A stretch of 64,000 nt of DNA from Candidatus Gastranaerophilales bacterium. Lineage in GTDB: Bacteria; Cyanobacteriota; Vampirovibrionia; Gastranaerophilales; Gastranaerophilaceae. Below the pieces are notes generated by a model, which made no database searches, was not told the DNA's origin, and was given only the letters and a program-made list of their open reading frames with translations. The stretch lies in assembly GCA_947587615.1 (NCBI GenBank), contig CANPYC010000004.1:1-64000 (forward strand), written 5' to 3'. This document shows positions 16,029 through 25,524 of this stretch, piece after piece. Made by a program: the position numbers and the translations under genes. Each line of letters starts with the position of its first letter. The first letter of the stretch is position 1.

Positions 16029-18587
16029 TCAAAAGGTTTTAAGGTTAGATGTTAAACTATCAAGAGTTTTAACCCCTGCTTTTGTAAATTCAACAACATA
16101 GCTTGAGCTTGAGCTGTTGTTTACAACTTCCAATATTTTCCCGACGCCGAATGTTTCATGGAATACCCTTGTTCCAACGCTATAAACGCCTTCTTGGCGC
16201 TGTTTTACTTTTGAAGCTTCTTGTTTTGCTTTCGCAATCATCTCTTGAATGCTTAATTTTGGCTTTTGTTCCTCGTTTTTCTTAACAACATGAGCATTAA
16301 TTGTTTTATAGTTTATTTTTTGCTCTTGTGTTGTGTTAGACGGGGCTGCTGTAGTGCTATTTTTAATTCTATTGATTGAGCTTAATAAACCGCTCGAGGG
16401 GGCATTTGTTGTTTTAGAGCTTTGTTTAATTCGAGCAAGAGAGCTTGCAAAGTTATTTGAAGCGGAACTTTTTTCAAAACTTTGAGAACTTGCCTTTGAA
16501 TTATAATTAGAATGAGCTTTCTTTTCTTTTGCTTTTGATACGGCGCTTGAAAAGCTTGTTTTTTGATATTCCGTATTTTTTGAAGCGCTTGATTCTTCTT
16601 CAATTAAATTTGAAGGAATTTCGTTTAAAAATCTGCTTCTTGGGTTTGTTTGGTAATTTCCCCAAATTTTTCTTGATTTTGCACAGGTTAAATATAACTT
16701 TTCTTTGGCTCTTGTAATACCGACATACATTAGCCTTCTTTCTTCTTCAAGTTCAGAGTTACTTGCGCTATTTATGCCGTTTGAGCCAAGGCTTCTGTTA
16801 TGCGGAAAAATACCATCCTCTAAACCTGCTAAAAATACAATAGGATACTCCAGCCCCTTAGCCGCATGCAAGGTCATTAAAGTTACACAGTCATCATCTT
16901 CTTTAATTTCATCAACATCAGAAACTAAAGCAACTTGAGAAAGGAAATTACCAAGCATTCCTAAATCATCTTCTTCATCTAAAGAAAAATCATCCTCTTC
17001 AAATTCTTTAACAACGTTAATAAATTCTTGCAGGTTATCAAGCCTTGACTCGTTTTCAACGCTGTCCTCCTGCCTTAGAGCATTAAGATAGCCCGTTTTT
17101 TCAAGAACATAAGAAACAAATTCGGATAATTTATAATTTTCCTGATTAGAAGTAAGTTCTTCAATTGTTGCGTAAAAGTTTTGCACAAGCACTTTTTTGC
17201 TTGCGTTAATGCTTTCGATTTTATCAACATGTTTAATTGCTTCATAAATGCTTGTGTCATTTTCATCGGCATAACTTGCAAGTTTTGTTATTGTAGCATC
17301 TCCAATGTTTCTTTTAGGTTCATTGATTATTCTTCTTAGAGCTTGTGAGTCATTATGATTATAGATAAGTTTTAAGTATGCAATTATATCCTTAATTTCT
17401 TTTCTGTCATAGAACTTCAAACCCCCTACAATTTTATAAGGGATTGAATAGCTCATAAGCGCTTCTTCAATTGAGCGGGATTGCGAGTTTGTACGATACA
17501 AAATTGCAATATCTTCCTTTTTTGCCCTTGATTGTTCAATTTTTTTAGCTATGTATCTGCTTTCGCCAAAGTCGTCCTGTGCTTCATAAAAGCTTATTTT
17601 TTCGCCCTGCCCTTTATTTGAATAAAGATTTTTTTCAAGTCTTTGTTCGTTATTTTTAATTACTTCGTTCGCTGCTTCAAGTATGCAGGCAGTCGAGCGG
17701 TAATTTTGCTCAAGTTTAATCAGTTTTGTATTTGAATAATCATGCTGAAAATTAAGAATAATTTTAAAATCAGCTCCACGCCAAGAATAAATCGATTGAT
17801 CTACATCTCCAACGGCACAAAGTGAACCGATGGAGTCTTTTGAACCGTCTGTCGGATAGAGCATATTAATTAAATCATACTGTGCTTTATTTGTGTCTTG
17901 AAATTCGTCAACCAAAATATGCTTAAAGCGCTCTTGATATTTTTTTCTTATTTGCTCGTTTTCCTTTAATAAATTCACGCTAAGCATTAGCATATCATCA
18001 AAATCAAGCGCATTATTAAGTGCAAGTTGTTTTTCATATTCATAATATATTTCAGATATTTTTTGATTATAATAATCTCTTGCATAAGTTGCAAAGGTAT
18101 AAGCGTCTTGCATTTTATTTTTAGCGTTTGAAATCGCCGCTCTAATTGCTTTAGGGTCATAAGATTTTTCATCAAGGTTCAGTTTTTTAAGCGCATTTTT
18201 TATAACCGTTTTAGTATCCGTATCATCATAAATAACATAGTTATTATTCCAAGACCTTCCGTCTTTTGTTTTATAGTTTTCAAGGTCACGTCTTAAAATT
18301 CTTCCGCAGATATTATGAAAAGTGCCAACCCACATTCTTTTTACAATATTTTCGCCTAAATATATGCTTAATCTCTGCTGCATTTCTTTAGCCGCTTTAT
18401 TTGTAAAAGTAACGGCTAAAATGTCATTGGGTGAAACATTATTGTTCATTACAAGGTTTGCTATTCTTGAAGTTAAAACTTTTGTTTTACCCGAGCCTGC
18501 ACCCGCTAAAACTAGAATTGAGCCGTTTTTTTCTAAAACCGCTTGCTGCTGTTCATTATTCAGACCTTGTAAAAACGCACCTTGCAT
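16029..18587 (-). CDS. pcrA: UvrD/PcrA-type DNA helicase
   Basis: Superfamily 1A 3'-5' helicase acting in repair and plasmid or replication-fork processing. Motifs in order: AGAGSGKT (Walker A), VDEFQDTN (II), GDVDQSIYSWRGAD (III), LMTLHAAKGLEY (V) and YVGITRAKEKLYL (VI). A long Ser/Ala/Lys linker then leads to a C-terminal VGTRVFHETFGVGKI block, the Tudor-like RNA polymerase-binding domain of PcrA. I start it at ATG 18587 (MQGAFLQGLNNEQ), which matches the family start; an in-frame TTG at 18620 adds 11 residues but has poor support. It is divergent from the DprA-like gene. Confidence 0.94.
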   Translation of the reverse strand: MQGAFLQGLNNEQQQAVLEKNGSILVLAGAGSGKTKVLTSRIANLVMNNNVSPNDILAVTFTNKAAKEMQQRLSIYLGENIVKRMWVGTFHNICGRILRRDLENYKTKDGRSWNNNYVIYDDTDTKTVIKNALKKLNLDEKSYDPKAIRAAISNAKNKMQDAYTFATYARDYYNQKISEIYYEYEKQLALNNALDFDDMLMLSVNLLKENEQIRKKYQERFKHILVDEFQDTNKAQYDLINMLYPTDGSKDSIGSLCAVGDVDQSIYSWRGADFKIILNFQHDYSNTKLIKLEQNYRSTACILEAANEVIKNNEQRLEKNLYSNKGQGEKISFYEAQDDFGESRYIAKKIEQSRAKKEDIAILYRTNSQSRSIEEALMSYSIPYKIVGGLKFYDRKEIKDIIAYLKLIYNHNDSQALRRIINEPKRNIGDATITKLASYADENDTSIYEAIKHVDKIESINASKKVLVQNFYATIEELTSNQENYKLSEFVSYVLEKTGYLNALRQEDSVENESRLDNLQEFINVVKEFEEDDFSLDEEDDLGMLGNFLSQVALVSDVDEIKEDDDCVTLMTLHAAKGLEYPIVFLAGLEDGIFPHNRSLGSNGINSASNSELEEERRLMYVGITRAKEKLYLTCAKSRKIWGNYQTNPRSRFLNEIPSNLIEEESSASKNTEYQKTSFSSAVSKAKEKKAHSNYNSKASSQSFEKSSASNNFASSLARIKQSSKTTNAPSSGLLSSINRIKNSTTAAPSNTTQEQKINYKTINAHVVKKNEEQKPKLSIQEMIAKAKQEASKVKQRQEGVYSVGTRVFHETFGVGKILEVVNNSSSSSYVVEFTKAGVKTLDSLTSNLKTF

Positions 18588-18678
18588 TATAGTTTCTAAT
18601 CTCCCCTTAACTATTTTCAAAATTGTTAAAATATGTTATTATTATATAGCAAAAATTTAAAGGAAAAAAATAAAAAAT

Positions 18679-19245
18679 ATGGAAGAAAATTTAGACAAGC
18701 AAAATCAACCTCAAATTATGGTACCTGTCGGCGATTTAGATACGGTTGAACATTCTGATAATAATGATGTTGATACTCTTGCTCAAGAACTTGCTACAAT
18801 AAGACAAAGTGCAAAAAGAATTGCAATCATCGGTTCAAGAAATTTAACAATTACTCATCAACAAATTATTGAAACACTTACAACAAGCCTTGTTATGCAA
18901 GGTAATACCATAATTACATCGGGCGGTTCTTCAGGAACAAACGCAGCAGCTATTAGAGGCGCTCTTAAAGCTAATCCCGATAAATTAAAAATTATTCTTC
19001 CTCAAACAATAGGGCAGCAGCCTTCAGACGTTCAAGACCAATTGATTGGCGTACCGAATATTGTTGAACATCCTGATAGAGCTATGATGACATTAGCTGA
19101 CGCTTCAAGAATTTGTAACAGAGAAATAATATCGGAATGTCAGCAGTTAATTTGCTTCTTGTCGCATTCTTCAAATACGCTTCATAAAGCGGTAGAATTT
19201 GCGGAAGAATCGCATAAAGTTGTAACGGTATTTTACCTGGATTAA
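18679..19245 (+). CDS. DprA/SMF-like Rossmann-fold protein, 188 aa
   Basis: After a polar N-terminus of about 50 residues comes a nucleotide-binding-like fold: RIAIIGSRNL (about 54-63), then TSGGSSGTNAAAIRGAL, then an ICNREIISECQQLICFLSHSS block and a terminal strand. This is the layout of the DprA/SMF and LOG superfamily; short stand-alone proteins of this kind are common in Cyanobacteria under the name DNA recombination-mediator protein A. It lacks the extra C-terminal winged helix of true DprA. An AAAGGA site precedes the ATG. Whether it binds DNA is unproven; a nucleotide-related role is equally possible. Confidence 0.75.
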   Translation: MEENLDKQNQPQIMVPVGDLDTVEHSDNNDVDTLAQELATIRQSAKRIAIIGSRNLTITHQQIIETLTTSLVMQGNTIITSGGSSGTNAAAIRGALKANPDKLKIILPQTIGQQPSDVQDQLIGVPNIVEHPDRAMMTLADASRICNREIISECQQLICFLSHSSNTLHKAVEFAEESHKVVTVFYLD

Positions 19246-19256
19246 ACATCCTGTTT

Positions 19257-19290
19257 ATTTATATTTAATTAAATTTAATTAAATATAAAT
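19257..19290. terminator. A/T-only inverted repeat between convergent genes
   Basis: ATTTATATTTAATT (19257-19270) is the exact complement of AATTAAATATAAAT (19277-19290), with an AAATTT loop. It sits between the convergent genes at 18679-19245 and 19339-20658. The stem is all A/T and therefore weak, so the terminator call is tentative. Confidence 0.3.
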
Positions 19291-19338
19291 ATGCTCGCTA
19301 AATTAAAGCTTGTTGTTATAAAGTTTTGAATACTTTAA

Positions 19339-20658
19339 TTACTTCTTTGTGCAGTTATAAAGCTCGCCTCTTTTAACAACTCTTTTGCCTTGAATATAAA
19401 CATGCTGCGGTCTTTGTTTATTCAATACATCTTTATATGTTTCATTTTGCTCAAGTTCAAAAACGTTAAAATCAGCGTCTTTATCGACTTCCAGAGAACC
19501 TATGGTATTATTTAATCTTAATATTTTAGCAGGGATTATCGTTAAATATTTCAAAGCTTCAACAACATCCAACTGTCCTTTATTAACATATTTTAATTCA
19601 TTTAACAAAGATAAATCACAATTAAAAGCCAGAGAATTAACACCAAACCCGAAGCGATTAGGGAAATATTGTAAAACCTTATCAAAATCAAGCTTTTTGT
19701 TGTGCAAATTGTCGCTTATTCGAGGACAATAGGCAAGAGCAACTTTATTTTGCTTCAATAGCTCTAAGTCCGACTCAGAGAGGAAATTGCCGTAAGAAAC
19801 AAGTAATTGCTTTGATAAAGCCCCCAATTCATTAAGATATTGAGCAGGCGAAAGCCCCGTTAGTGCAGGCTCAAATTTCTTGTGCCCTGTAAATTCGTTT
19901 AATAAATCAACATCAGAAAAGCCGTGATGAAGCCAATCCAGTTCATCCTGCGATTCTCCCAATCTTAGCGTCATTAGGATATTATGCTTTTTACAATATC
20001 TTACAAGTATCCTGAATAATCTTTTATGCACGCAGCAAACGCTATGAGGGGCAATTCCTATGTATGTTGTTTGCGATTTTTGATTTTGAAGTTTATCTAT
20101 TTTCTTTTTGATTGCTCTAAATTCAGCCTTGCTTGTGTCCTGGCTATCTGAAAACAATTCAAAAAACAGATATGTTTTTATCGGAGTTTCGTTCAATAAA
20201 TCAAAATATTTACTTTCTTTTGAAAGTTGTACAACAGCCGTTGTGCCGTTTAGAAGGCTTAACTCTAACCCTTTTTTAAAAGAAGCAATTTTTTCATCAC
20301 GTGTCATACAGAAATATTGCGATAAAAGGTTTGCTAATCTATATATAAAAGATTTTTTTGAAATTCCCGCAAGAAAATAATGCTTCTTAAAGATTGTGTA
20401 AAGATGTTTTAATTTTGCTCTTAAATCTCGTTTTTTATTAACCTGTAAATCGGTATATTGCAAATGATTATGTAAATTAACAAACCCCGGGGTTATAACG
20501 CTGTTTGAAAAATCTTTGAGAAGAGAATAATCATCGGGGTTTAAATCTTTTTGTTTGATAATTTCCTGAACTTTACCTTCATCAACAATTAAAGCGCAAT
20601 CTTCATAAATATTGCCATCCGATGGGATAATCCATTTTGCTTTGTATGCTTTCGCCAT
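19339..20658 (-). CDS. Amidohydrolase, deaminase-like (ATZ/TRZ/MtaD group)
   Basis: A 439-aa metal-dependent hydrolase. GFVNLHNHLQYTD near residues 57-69 supplies the first metal histidines. IGIAPHSVCCVHKRL carries the next histidine, and LAYCPRISDNLH near 300 resembles the CPxSN motif of the group. The C-terminal strands with DADFNVFEL complete the composite domain. Family members deaminate adenosyl compounds, guanine or triazines, or hydrolyse chlorinated rings; the substrate here is not readable. A conserved glutamate expected after the third motif is less clear. It reads alone, convergent with the DprA-like gene. Confidence 0.75.
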   Translation of the reverse strand: MAKAYKAKWIIPSDGNIYEDCALIVDEGKVQEIIKQKDLNPDDYSLLKDFSNSVITPGFVNLHNHLQYTDLQVNKKRDLRAKLKHLYTIFKKHYFLAGISKKSFIYRLANLLSQYFCMTRDEKIASFKKGLELSLLNGTTAVVQLSKESKYFDLLNETPIKTYLFFELFSDSQDTSKAEFRAIKKKIDKLQNQKSQTTYIGIAPHSVCCVHKRLFRILVRYCKKHNILMTLRLGESQDELDWLHHGFSDVDLLNEFTGHKKFEPALTGLSPAQYLNELGALSKQLLVSYGNFLSESDLELLKQNKVALAYCPRISDNLHNKKLDFDKVLQYFPNRFGFGVNSLAFNCDLSLLNELKYVNKGQLDVVEALKYLTIIPAKILRLNNTIGSLEVDKDADFNVFELEQNETYKDVLNKQRPQHVYIQGKRVVKRGELYNCTKK

Positions 20659-20724
20659 TTATTATAAGTCCTAAAAATTTATAAAAAGAATTATAACAAT
20701 TAGAAGAATTTATGTAAATATTTT

Positions 20725-21390
20725 TTATAGTTTAAATTGATATTGTAAATTTTTATAAGTAACTTTGAGCGGATATTTGTCTAAATCTTCAAAGAAAAAG
20801 TAATAATACTGGCTTCTTCTTGGAGAAATTGTTGATGAAACTCTAATTGAATGTTTTAGAATTTGATTTCCCAATTGTTCAATTTTAGAAAAAGCAGATT
20901 TATTTGTGTCTTGAGTAGCGCTTTGAACCATGGACTGATTAAAGTCATTGTAGTTTGTGCTCATGCCCGTCATATTTGTAATTGTTTGACTCATATTAGA
21001 CATAGCGCTCATAGAATTTGCTTCTTGAGTTTGATAGATACTTAAATAGTTGTTTGATGTAATAAATTGAAGCTCTTTTTCGGGGTTAGATATTGTTAAA
21101 TCTTCAACTTTAAAAATATAAGGTGTTTCATAAGATAAATTTTCAACTTGAATATATAAAGCTAAAATCTCAGGAACCGGAGTTCTTGTAACACCAACTT
21201 TAATATTTGCATTGCTTAAGGTTTTTTTGTAAACATCAAAAACCATCTCTTCTTGAGTTTTGATTGTTTGAGTGTTTTGCGCATTATAATCTTCTCCAAC
21301 ATAGGATAAAGTAGCACAAGAGCACATACACAAGCCTAAAATCAAAAGAGAAATATATGAAAAAAATTGTTTTAATTTATTTTTAAGCAT
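20725..21390 (-). CDS. Putative lipoprotein, 221 aa
   Basis: The N-terminus is basic, then hydrophobic (residues 12-24), then LCMCSC, a plausible lipobox with cysteine 26 as the lipidated residue, so an envelope lipoprotein is likely. The mature part is beta-rich with a low-complexity methionine/serine/asparagine stretch in the middle (about 128-150: SMSAMSNMSQ, MTGMSTNYN). The C-terminus has a YYYFFFEDLDKYPLKVTY block. I do not recognise a family. It stands alone 66 bp upstream of the amidohydrolase start on the same strand and could share its transcript. Confidence 0.65.
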   Translation of the reverse strand: MLKNKLKQFFSYISLLILGLCMCSCATLSYVGEDYNAQNTQTIKTQEEMVFDVYKKTLSNANIKVGVTRTPVPEILALYIQVENLSYETPYIFKVEDLTISNPEKELQFITSNNYLSIYQTQEANSMSAMSNMSQTITNMTGMSTNYNDFNQSMVQSATQDTNKSAFSKIEQLGNQILKHSIRVSSTISPRRSQYYYFFFEDLDKYPLKVTYKNLQYQFKL

Positions 21391-21493
21391 TACAACTATA
21401 ATAATACATTAATAATTTTTTATGTGCAATATATTCTAAGCAACAATTGATTGAGTTTAAATTTTGCTTTAATATAAGTAAAAAGGAGAAAAT

Positions 21494-22378
21494 ATGGATA
21501 AAAATTTTGTTGTTGATAAAGAAAAATGCGTAAAATGCGGTTTATGTACTAAAGATTGTGTATCTGCGGCAATTAAGAAGGATGAAGAGGGCTATCCTCA
21601 AATGGCAGACCCTTTAAGATGTATTGAATGTCAGCATTGTTTTGCAATTTGTCCTAAGGGTGCAATATCAATTTTGAACAATCAACCGGAAAATGCGCAG
21701 AATATTGAACAGACAGATAGTGAAAACATTTTAAATCTTATTCAATCAAGAAGAAGCACAAGACACTATAAAAGAATGAATGTTGATAAAATAATAATCG
21801 ATAAATTGAAAGATATGCTAAACTATACACCAACGGGCTGTAACAGTCATAAACTGCATTTTTCAATTATTGATGATATTGAAGTTATGGACGACTTTAG
21901 AAGTCGGGTTAATAAAGATTTGATTAAAATTTTAAACTCTAAACCCGCAGACTTGTTAAGCGATACTATTAAGAAATTTTCAAAATATAAGGATGATTTA
22001 ACCAAAGGAGAAGATGTTTTATTCAGAAACGCTCCGCATTTAATTGTTGTATCAGCTCCGATTGATTCACCATGTCCGCAGCAAGACGGGGTTATAGCGC
22101 TAAGTTATTTTGAGCTTTACGCAAACAGTTTAAGACTGGGTACGCTCTGGTGCGGTTTTGTTGAAGCAATTTTAAAACTTTTTCCGACTTATTGCGAATA
22201 CCTTAACATCCCCGATAATTACATGCCTGTTTATGTAATGCTTTTCGGATATCCCAATGTTGAATTTAAAAGAACAACCATTCCAAAACCTTATGAATTT
22301 GAGTCGGTTAAAATTAAAAATTTAAAAACGGGAGTTTTTGATAAAGTTAAAAGAATTTTTTGGAACTTTGTAAGATAA
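21494..22378 (+). CDS. Ferredoxin-nitroreductase fusion
   Basis: A 294-aa fusion. Residues 8-62 hold two 4Fe-4S binding motifs (CVKCGLCTKDC and CIECQHCFAICP). The rest is a nitroreductase-like FMN domain beginning IQSRRSTRHYKR, with GCNSH for flavin contact. Fusions of this form occur in anaerobes and deliver electrons from an iron-sulfur relay to flavin substrates. AAAAGGAG precedes the ATG. It ends at a bidirectional terminator facing the SLH gene. The physiological substrate is unknown; the electron donor is probably a reduced ferredoxin, by analogy. Confidence 0.87.
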   Translation: MDKNFVVDKEKCVKCGLCTKDCVSAAIKKDEEGYPQMADPLRCIECQHCFAICPKGAISILNNQPENAQNIEQTDSENILNLIQSRRSTRHYKRMNVDKIIIDKLKDMLNYTPTGCNSHKLHFSIIDDIEVMDDFRSRVNKDLIKILNSKPADLLSDTIKKFSKYKDDLTKGEDVLFRNAPHLIVVSAPIDSPCPQQDGVIALSYFELYANSLRLGTLWCGFVEAILKLFPTYCEYLNIPDNYMPVYVMLFGYPNVEFKRTTIPKPYEFESVKIKNLKTGVFDKVKRIFWNFVR

Positions 22379-22443
22379 ATTTGCTAAATATATATTATTT
22401 TTGTAATAATATTGCGCCAAACATAATAAATTTATTAATAAAA

Positions 22444-22476
22444 AAAAGACCTCTTTAACTTTTAAAGAGGTCTTTT
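22444..22476. terminator. Bidirectional intrinsic terminator
   Basis: AAAAGACCTCTTTAA (22444-22458) pairs perfectly with 22462-22476 around a CTT loop. T-runs occur on both strands. It lies between the convergent nitroreductase and SLH genes and can end both transcripts. Confidence 0.85.
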
Positions 22477-22499
22477 AGTTTAATATTTTATTTTAAAGA

Positions 22500-23696
22500 C
22501 TACATATCTTCATCTTTAATTAACTTAACTCTAAGAGGTTCCAGAAGAACAAAGTTAACTCTTTGACCTTTGTGAATGTATTCATTCTGACCTCTTACAA
22601 CGTTATATCTTGTTCTTGTTAAATACGGGTCGTTTCTGATTATTCTCATATCAGCGTCACGTTCTCCAACAGCTGCAACAATTTTCATATCAGGATTGCC
22701 TTTGTCGTCGAGAATGTTTGAAGTTGTTAAAGCCATATATCCGTTTTTAACAAATCTTAAAGGTCTTCTTACTTTTGTAACCGTACCATCAATTTGAACA
22801 CCAATAGGAATTATAAGATATTTTTCTCTTGTAACAAAGTTAAATGGAGTTCTTGCTATGAATTTTTGTCCTTCTTTAACTTTTTTAGCGTTTAAACATT
22901 CGTTAATTGTTAAAGGAAGAACTGTTCCTTCAGGGATTACGGCATATTCTTCATCATAGTATACATTGTCTAAGATAAATCCGTTTGCTTTTTTCGGTCC
23001 TTTCGGTTTTTCAACTTTAGCGGGTTCTTGAGGTGCTTTTTGAGCAAGAAGCGCATTGTTCATATTGAATACAAATCTTGCCAGCTCACCTCTTGTTGCA
23101 GGGCGCATAGGTTCAAGAGTTGTTTCATGACCGGGAGTATTATAAACAAGTCCGAGCATTTGAGATTGTCCTGCTGCAATTAAAGCCCAGTCGGGAATAT
23201 CTGAATAATCTTTATAAATTGAAACAAAGTGTTTTGCTTGTTCAGAATCCATATTTGCAGGTGAAAGCGCATTTAATACAACGTTAAGTGCTTCCATTCT
23301 GGTTACGTCTTTGTTAGGATAAAAACTTCCGCCGGGATAACCTTTCATAAGACCGTAGTAAGACGCAACTTGAATGTTTCTGTCTGCCCAATGACCTTTC
23401 GTGTCATTATAGTTGAATATTTGAGGTACATCTTTTTCATATAGCCCTAAAGCTTTAATAACCATAGTAGCAAATTCACCTCTTGTAACCTTTTGATCAG
23501 GTCTGTAATACCCGTCAGGATAACCGACAACAACCTGTTTATCGGTTAAAAAAGTAACTGCTTCGTAAGCCCAGTGACTTGGCGGCAAATCAGGGTAGCT
23601 GTCAGGACCCTGTTCAAGTTGATATCCTGCCATTGCGGGCAGCGTATAGAGGGCGAATGCTAATAAAGCGATAATGTTTAGTAATAATTTTTTCAT
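22500..23696 (-). CDS. S-layer-homology (SLH) domain envelope protein
   Basis: A 398-aa exported protein with a signal peptide at 1-23. Three SLH modules follow: PPSHWAYEAVTFLTDKQVV...GYPDGYYRPDQKVTRGEFATM, then KGHWADRNIQVASYYGLMKGYPGGSFYPNKDVTRMEAL, then a third less regular one with DIPDWALIAAGQSQM and ATRGELARFVFN. SLH modules anchor proteins to cell-wall polymers; in Cyanobacteria they tie outer-membrane proteins to peptidoglycan. The C-terminal 180 residues are basic and beta-rich without a recognised family. A GGAG site precedes the ATG. It is convergent with the nitroreductase gene. Confidence 0.9.
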   Translation of the reverse strand: MKKLLLNIIALLAFALYTLPAMAGYQLEQGPDSYPDLPPSHWAYEAVTFLTDKQVVVGYPDGYYRPDQKVTRGEFATMVIKALGLYEKDVPQIFNYNDTKGHWADRNIQVASYYGLMKGYPGGSFYPNKDVTRMEALNVVLNALSPANMDSEQAKHFVSIYKDYSDIPDWALIAAGQSQMLGLVYNTPGHETTLEPMRPATRGELARFVFNMNNALLAQKAPQEPAKVEKPKGPKKANGFILDNVYYDEEYAVIPEGTVLPLTINECLNAKKVKEGQKFIARTPFNFVTREKYLIIPIGVQIDGTVTKVRRPLRFVKNGYMALTTSNILDDKGNPDMKIVAAVGERDADMRIIRNDPYLTRTRYNVVRGQNEYIHKGQRVNFVLLEPLRVKLIKDEDM

Positions 23697-23829
23697 TTAC
23701 AGTTGCTCCATTCTTAATAAATTAATTTTACATGCAATACAAGCTATATGCAAGGAATTTAATTAATTTCATCTATACAAAGCATATAAAAATTTTTTTT
23801 GAACTAAATTTAATAATTGGTTACAAAAA

Positions 23830-24153
23830 TTATCTTTTAAATTTTATAAATTCTTTTATGCCTGCGACTAAACCTAAAACAAAGACAAGAGCGGAACTGT
23901 AATTAAACAGAGCAATTTTTAATTTTTTAGGAGTTAATTTATATGCCATTTTAGGATTTTGTTTCTTTTTAAGCTCTAAAACATCACTAACCGGTGTTTG
24001 AGAAATATCAGGTGCGCTAACAACCCCAACTTTTGGAATGTTAAATTTTCGCTTAGGCGCTTCTTTAACTTCTTCCTTTTGAGCTTTGTTGTTACCTTCC
24101 ACAAGATTAGGTGCGGGAAGATTTGCGTTATTTAAATTTAAATTAGCTGTCAT
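23830..24153 (-). CDS. Small tail-anchored membrane protein, 107 aa
   Basis: Unrecognised. The first 75 residues are polar and rich in N, K, P and E (for example LNLNNANLPAPNL). A single hydrophobic segment follows at about 84-99 (SSALVFVLGLVAGI) with a basic FIKFKR end. This predicts a single-pass membrane protein with its bulk in the cytoplasm. It lies just upstream of the TolC-like gene on the same strand, 34 bp from its stop, and could be co-transcribed. Real coding is likely but unproven. Confidence 0.55.
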   Translation of the reverse strand: MTANLNLNNANLPAPNLVEGNNKAQKEEVKEAPKRKFNIPKVGVVSAPDISQTPVSDVLELKKKQNPKMAYKLTPKKLKIALFNYSSALVFVLGLVAGIKEFIKFKR

Positions 24154-24187
24154 AATATAATAAAAACAATTTTTAAATGTTTTTTGC

Positions 24188-25480
24188 TTATATATTTTCT
24201 TCTTTGAAATTTAAATCCGTTGCATTCATATCCTTTAAAAGCTCAGCATAGCTTATGTAATAATCGGCTAAAGCCTCTTGATAGCTAAGCATAACATCAA
24301 GATAAAGTCTTTTTGAAACCAAAAAAGAGGTTAAATCTGTTTCTTTATTATCCAAGCTTTTGATTGACGAGTCCAAGAGCTCTTTTGAATCAGCTAAAAG
24401 TTCGTTGTTGTAAAAATTAAGCGTATCTCTTGCAACTATAAATTTTTCCCAAGAATCCGTTATTGTTCTTATTATATCAATTTTTGTATCTTCATACTTC
24501 AGCTGTGCTTTTTCAATTTCAAGTTTAGCGTTATCTTCTTCGGGTTGATAGCGGTAAATTAAAGGAATGTTAACCAATTTTAACCCTGCGTAAGCACCGT
24601 TTTGAAAACTTCCCGTGTCTGAAATTCCTTTTGTTTGATAGGCATAGCCTCCCGTAAGTTCAATATCGGGGATAAGGCGGCTTTTTATAACTTTTAAATT
24701 ATTCTTTGCTTCTTCAACTTTTGTTTGAGCTATTAATAAATCATATCTGTTTTTTAAGGCATAATTTTTAACTTCTTCAAAATTTAATAAATCGGCTTTG
24801 GGGTTGATTGTTAACAATTCTTCATAGTTGTCGCTTAAGTAATCTTCTTTTGTGTCAAAATCTGCTTCTTTTGTGTTCATAACCGAGCTGAAATGATTTT
24901 GAGCGGATATTACCGCACTTTTTGCAATGTTATAATACATAATCGAGCGATTGTAAGATATTTTCGCTTGAATTACATCCGTTTTATTAAGATTAGAACG
25001 CTCAGCTTCTTTTATTGTGTCATCTAAAAGTTCTTTTGAAAGATTTTTTTGTTCTTCTATAATTTTTAAATCAGACTTTTTTAAAAGAAGTTCAAAGTAT
25101 GCTTTTTTAACTTCAAAAATTAAATTATATTTTGCTAATTCCTCACTGTAGCTTGTTTGCTTTGCGCTTGAGCTTGCATATTTTTTTCTGAAACCTCTTT
25201 TTAAAAGCTCAATTGTATAATCAACCCCTATTTGCTGAGGATTTCCTTCCCCCGCTTCACCCATATTTTGATAAGTATGCAAGGAAGGGTTTTGCAATCT
25301 GTTTGCAATTTTAATATCGTTCTCGCCTTCAAGCGCTGTCAGATGAGCCATTCTCAATTGGGGATTTGTGCTAAGAGCAAGTTCAACGGCTTTTGAGAGG
25401 GAAATTTTTTCTACTTCGTTAATTGCATAGCAACAAGAAGTTGTTAATATTAACAATAACGGGATTAAAAATTTTCTCAT
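24188..25480 (-). CDS. TolC-family outer membrane efflux protein
   Basis: Forms the outer membrane channel of export machines. The 430-aa protein (start at ATG 25480, MRKFLIPLLLILTT) has a signal peptide of about 22 residues. Two long repeats of coiled-coil helices follow, with typical starts such as SLSKAVELALSTNPQL and an NRYDLLIAQ block. The in-frame TTG at 25504 upstream adds eight residues without a ribosome site. A TolC homologue supports a diderm envelope. No membrane-fusion protein or pump is adjacent here, so its partners lie elsewhere. Confidence 0.85.
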   Translation of the reverse strand: MRKFLIPLLLILTTSCCYAINEVEKISLSKAVELALSTNPQLRMAHLTALEGENDIKIANRLQNPSLHTYQNMGEAGEGNPQQIGVDYTIELLKRGFRKKYASSSAKQTSYSEELAKYNLIFEVKKAYFELLLKKSDLKIIEEQKNLSKELLDDTIKEAERSNLNKTDVIQAKISYNRSIMYYNIAKSAVISAQNHFSSVMNTKEADFDTKEDYLSDNYEELLTINPKADLLNFEEVKNYALKNRYDLLIAQTKVEEAKNNLKVIKSRLIPDIELTGGYAYQTKGISDTGSFQNGAYAGLKLVNIPLIYRYQPEEDNAKLEIEKAQLKYEDTKIDIIRTITDSWEKFIVARDTLNFYNNELLADSKELLDSSIKSLDNKETDLTSFLVSKRLYLDVMLSYQEALADYYISYAELLKDMNATDLNFKEENI

Positions 25481-25524
25481 AAAAAAATATTGCCCAAAAA
25501 ACAAAAATAAGTAAAGATATTATT